This document shows, in pieces, positions 39,076-39,521 of a stretch of DNA of 39,521 nt. The notes under the pieces were generated by a model that saw only the letters and a program-made list of their open reading frames with translations, was not told the origin of the DNA and did no database searches. The position numbers and the translations under genes are program-made. The stretch comes from Corallococcus praedator (GTDB taxonomy: Bacteria; Myxococcota; Myxococcia; Myxococcales; Myxococcaceae). Numbering within the stretch: the first letter of the stretch is position 1; each line of letters begins with the position of its first letter. The DNA lies in contig NZ_RAWI01000040.1 of NCBI RefSeq assembly GCF_003612125.1, positions 1 through 39,521 on the forward strand. Reading direction: 5' to 3'.

Positions 39076-39521
39076 AGAAGACCCAGTCCGAAATCGAGTC
39101 GCGGGTCATCGTCGGTGCGCATGGCGTCGCGGCCGAGGAAGACCACATCGTCATGGGGAAGGTCGTGGGCGTCGGTGTTGGCGCCATGGTCCTCTTCTTC
39201 GTGGGCGCCGTGTGGGCCTGGCGCATCCAGGTCGTCACCATGGAGGAGGCCCAGCCGAACGGTCCTCCGCCCCGTCCCGCCGCGGTGGGCCAGTACGAGA
39301 TTGGCATCGTGAACCAGCGCCTGTTCGAACAGGACTGGCGCGCGGTGGAGAAGCTGGGCGGCCAGCAGCAGGCCGTGAAGAACGGCTGGGGCGACCAGCC
39401 GGGCATCACGGCCCACAAGACCATTGACCAGGCCATGGACCAGGTCATCGCGTCCGAGGCCGAGAAGGCCCGGCAGCCGGCCCCGACGCCCGCTCCCGAG
39501 CCGGCGCCCGCGCCGCAGACC
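39072..39521 (+). CDS. Membrane-anchored protein after actF, cut by the window end
   Basis: 150 codons seen, no stop before the right edge. A short acidic N-terminus (ESRVIVGAHGVAAEEDHIVMGK), one transmembrane helix (about 33-52), then a periplasmic stretch with YEIGIVNQRLFEQDWRAVEKLGGQQ and an Ala/Pro/Glu-rich linker at the end. Coupled to actF by ATGA, so it belongs to the operon; position suggests an ACIII accessory (ActG-like) or oxidase-assembly protein, but I do not recognise the family securely. Confidence 0.75.
   Translation, partial: MKKTQSEIESRVIVGAHGVAAEEDHIVMGKVVGVGVGAMVLFFVGAVWAWRIQVVTMEEAQPNGPPPRPAAVGQYEIGIVNQRLFEQDWRAVEKLGGQQQAVKNGWGDQPGITAHKTIDQAMDQVIASEAEKARQPAPTPAPEPAPAPQT

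Overview
The window is about 39.5 kb of very GC-rich DNA (roughly 70%, with strong G/C third-codon bias). It looks like a chromosomal segment of a fruiting myxobacterium, most probably Corallococcus or a close relative in the Myxococcaceae. The pointers are a DUSAM (DUF2379)-type small protein, an alternative complex III operon, a lipoprotein subtilase with a Cys-rich tail, and the general gene style. The genus is an inference from protein style; no 16S or other marker is present.

Region 1 (1-12.5 kb) is a mosaic of short transcription units: the end of a response-regulator gene; the msrP-msrQ methionine sulfoxide reductase pair; a CrtW-type carotenoid ketolase; a secreted M49-like (DPP III-like) metallopeptidase with an HEXXH motif; htpG (Hsp90); a PanE-type reductase; a CPBP intramembrane protease; a subtilisin-family lipoprotein; and an FAD-dependent amine-oxidase/desaturase-like enzyme.

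Region 2 (12.5-24.7 kb) is tryptophan biosynthesis in two blocks. On the plus strand an aroF-type DAHP synthase heads aroF-trpD-trpC-trpF-(DUSAM gene)-trpB-trpA, mostly joined by ATGA stop/start overlaps. On the minus strand lie trpE-trpG, also ATGA-coupled. Between the blocks are a terminator-like hairpin, a decayed internally deleted IS5-family element with 15-bp terminal inverted repeats, a small secreted Cys-rich protein with a palindrome in its leader, a GNAT acetyltransferase and a histidine phosphatase. A secreted SH3-like hypothetical gene lies upstream of trpE on the same strand.

Region 3 (24.8-31 kb) is a DNA-repair operon: metallo-beta-lactamase-fold exonuclease, ATP-dependent DNA ligase, Lhr-type helicase and metallophosphoesterase (the ligase-associated quartet), followed by a small HNH endonuclease.

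Region 4 (31.4 kb to the right edge) is the operon for alternative complex III (ACIII), a quinol:electron-acceptor oxidoreductase. It contains pentaheme ActA, the giant molybdopterin-like/Fe-S ActB, NrfD-like ActC, DUF3341 ActD, lipoprotein monoheme cytochrome ActE and NrfD-like ActF, then a membrane-anchored Ala/Pro-rich protein cut by the window end. A roughly 460-nt leader with a TTGACA box precedes actA.

No tRNA, rRNA, CRISPR array or phage module was seen. The most unusual items are the DUSAM gene and a tiny Cys-rich ORF inside the trp operon, the IS5-derived MITE-like element, the HEXXH M49-like peptidase, the poly-Asp tethered subtilase, the promoter-hairpin-controlled Cys-rich secreted protein, and the HNH gene attached to the ligase-repair quartet.
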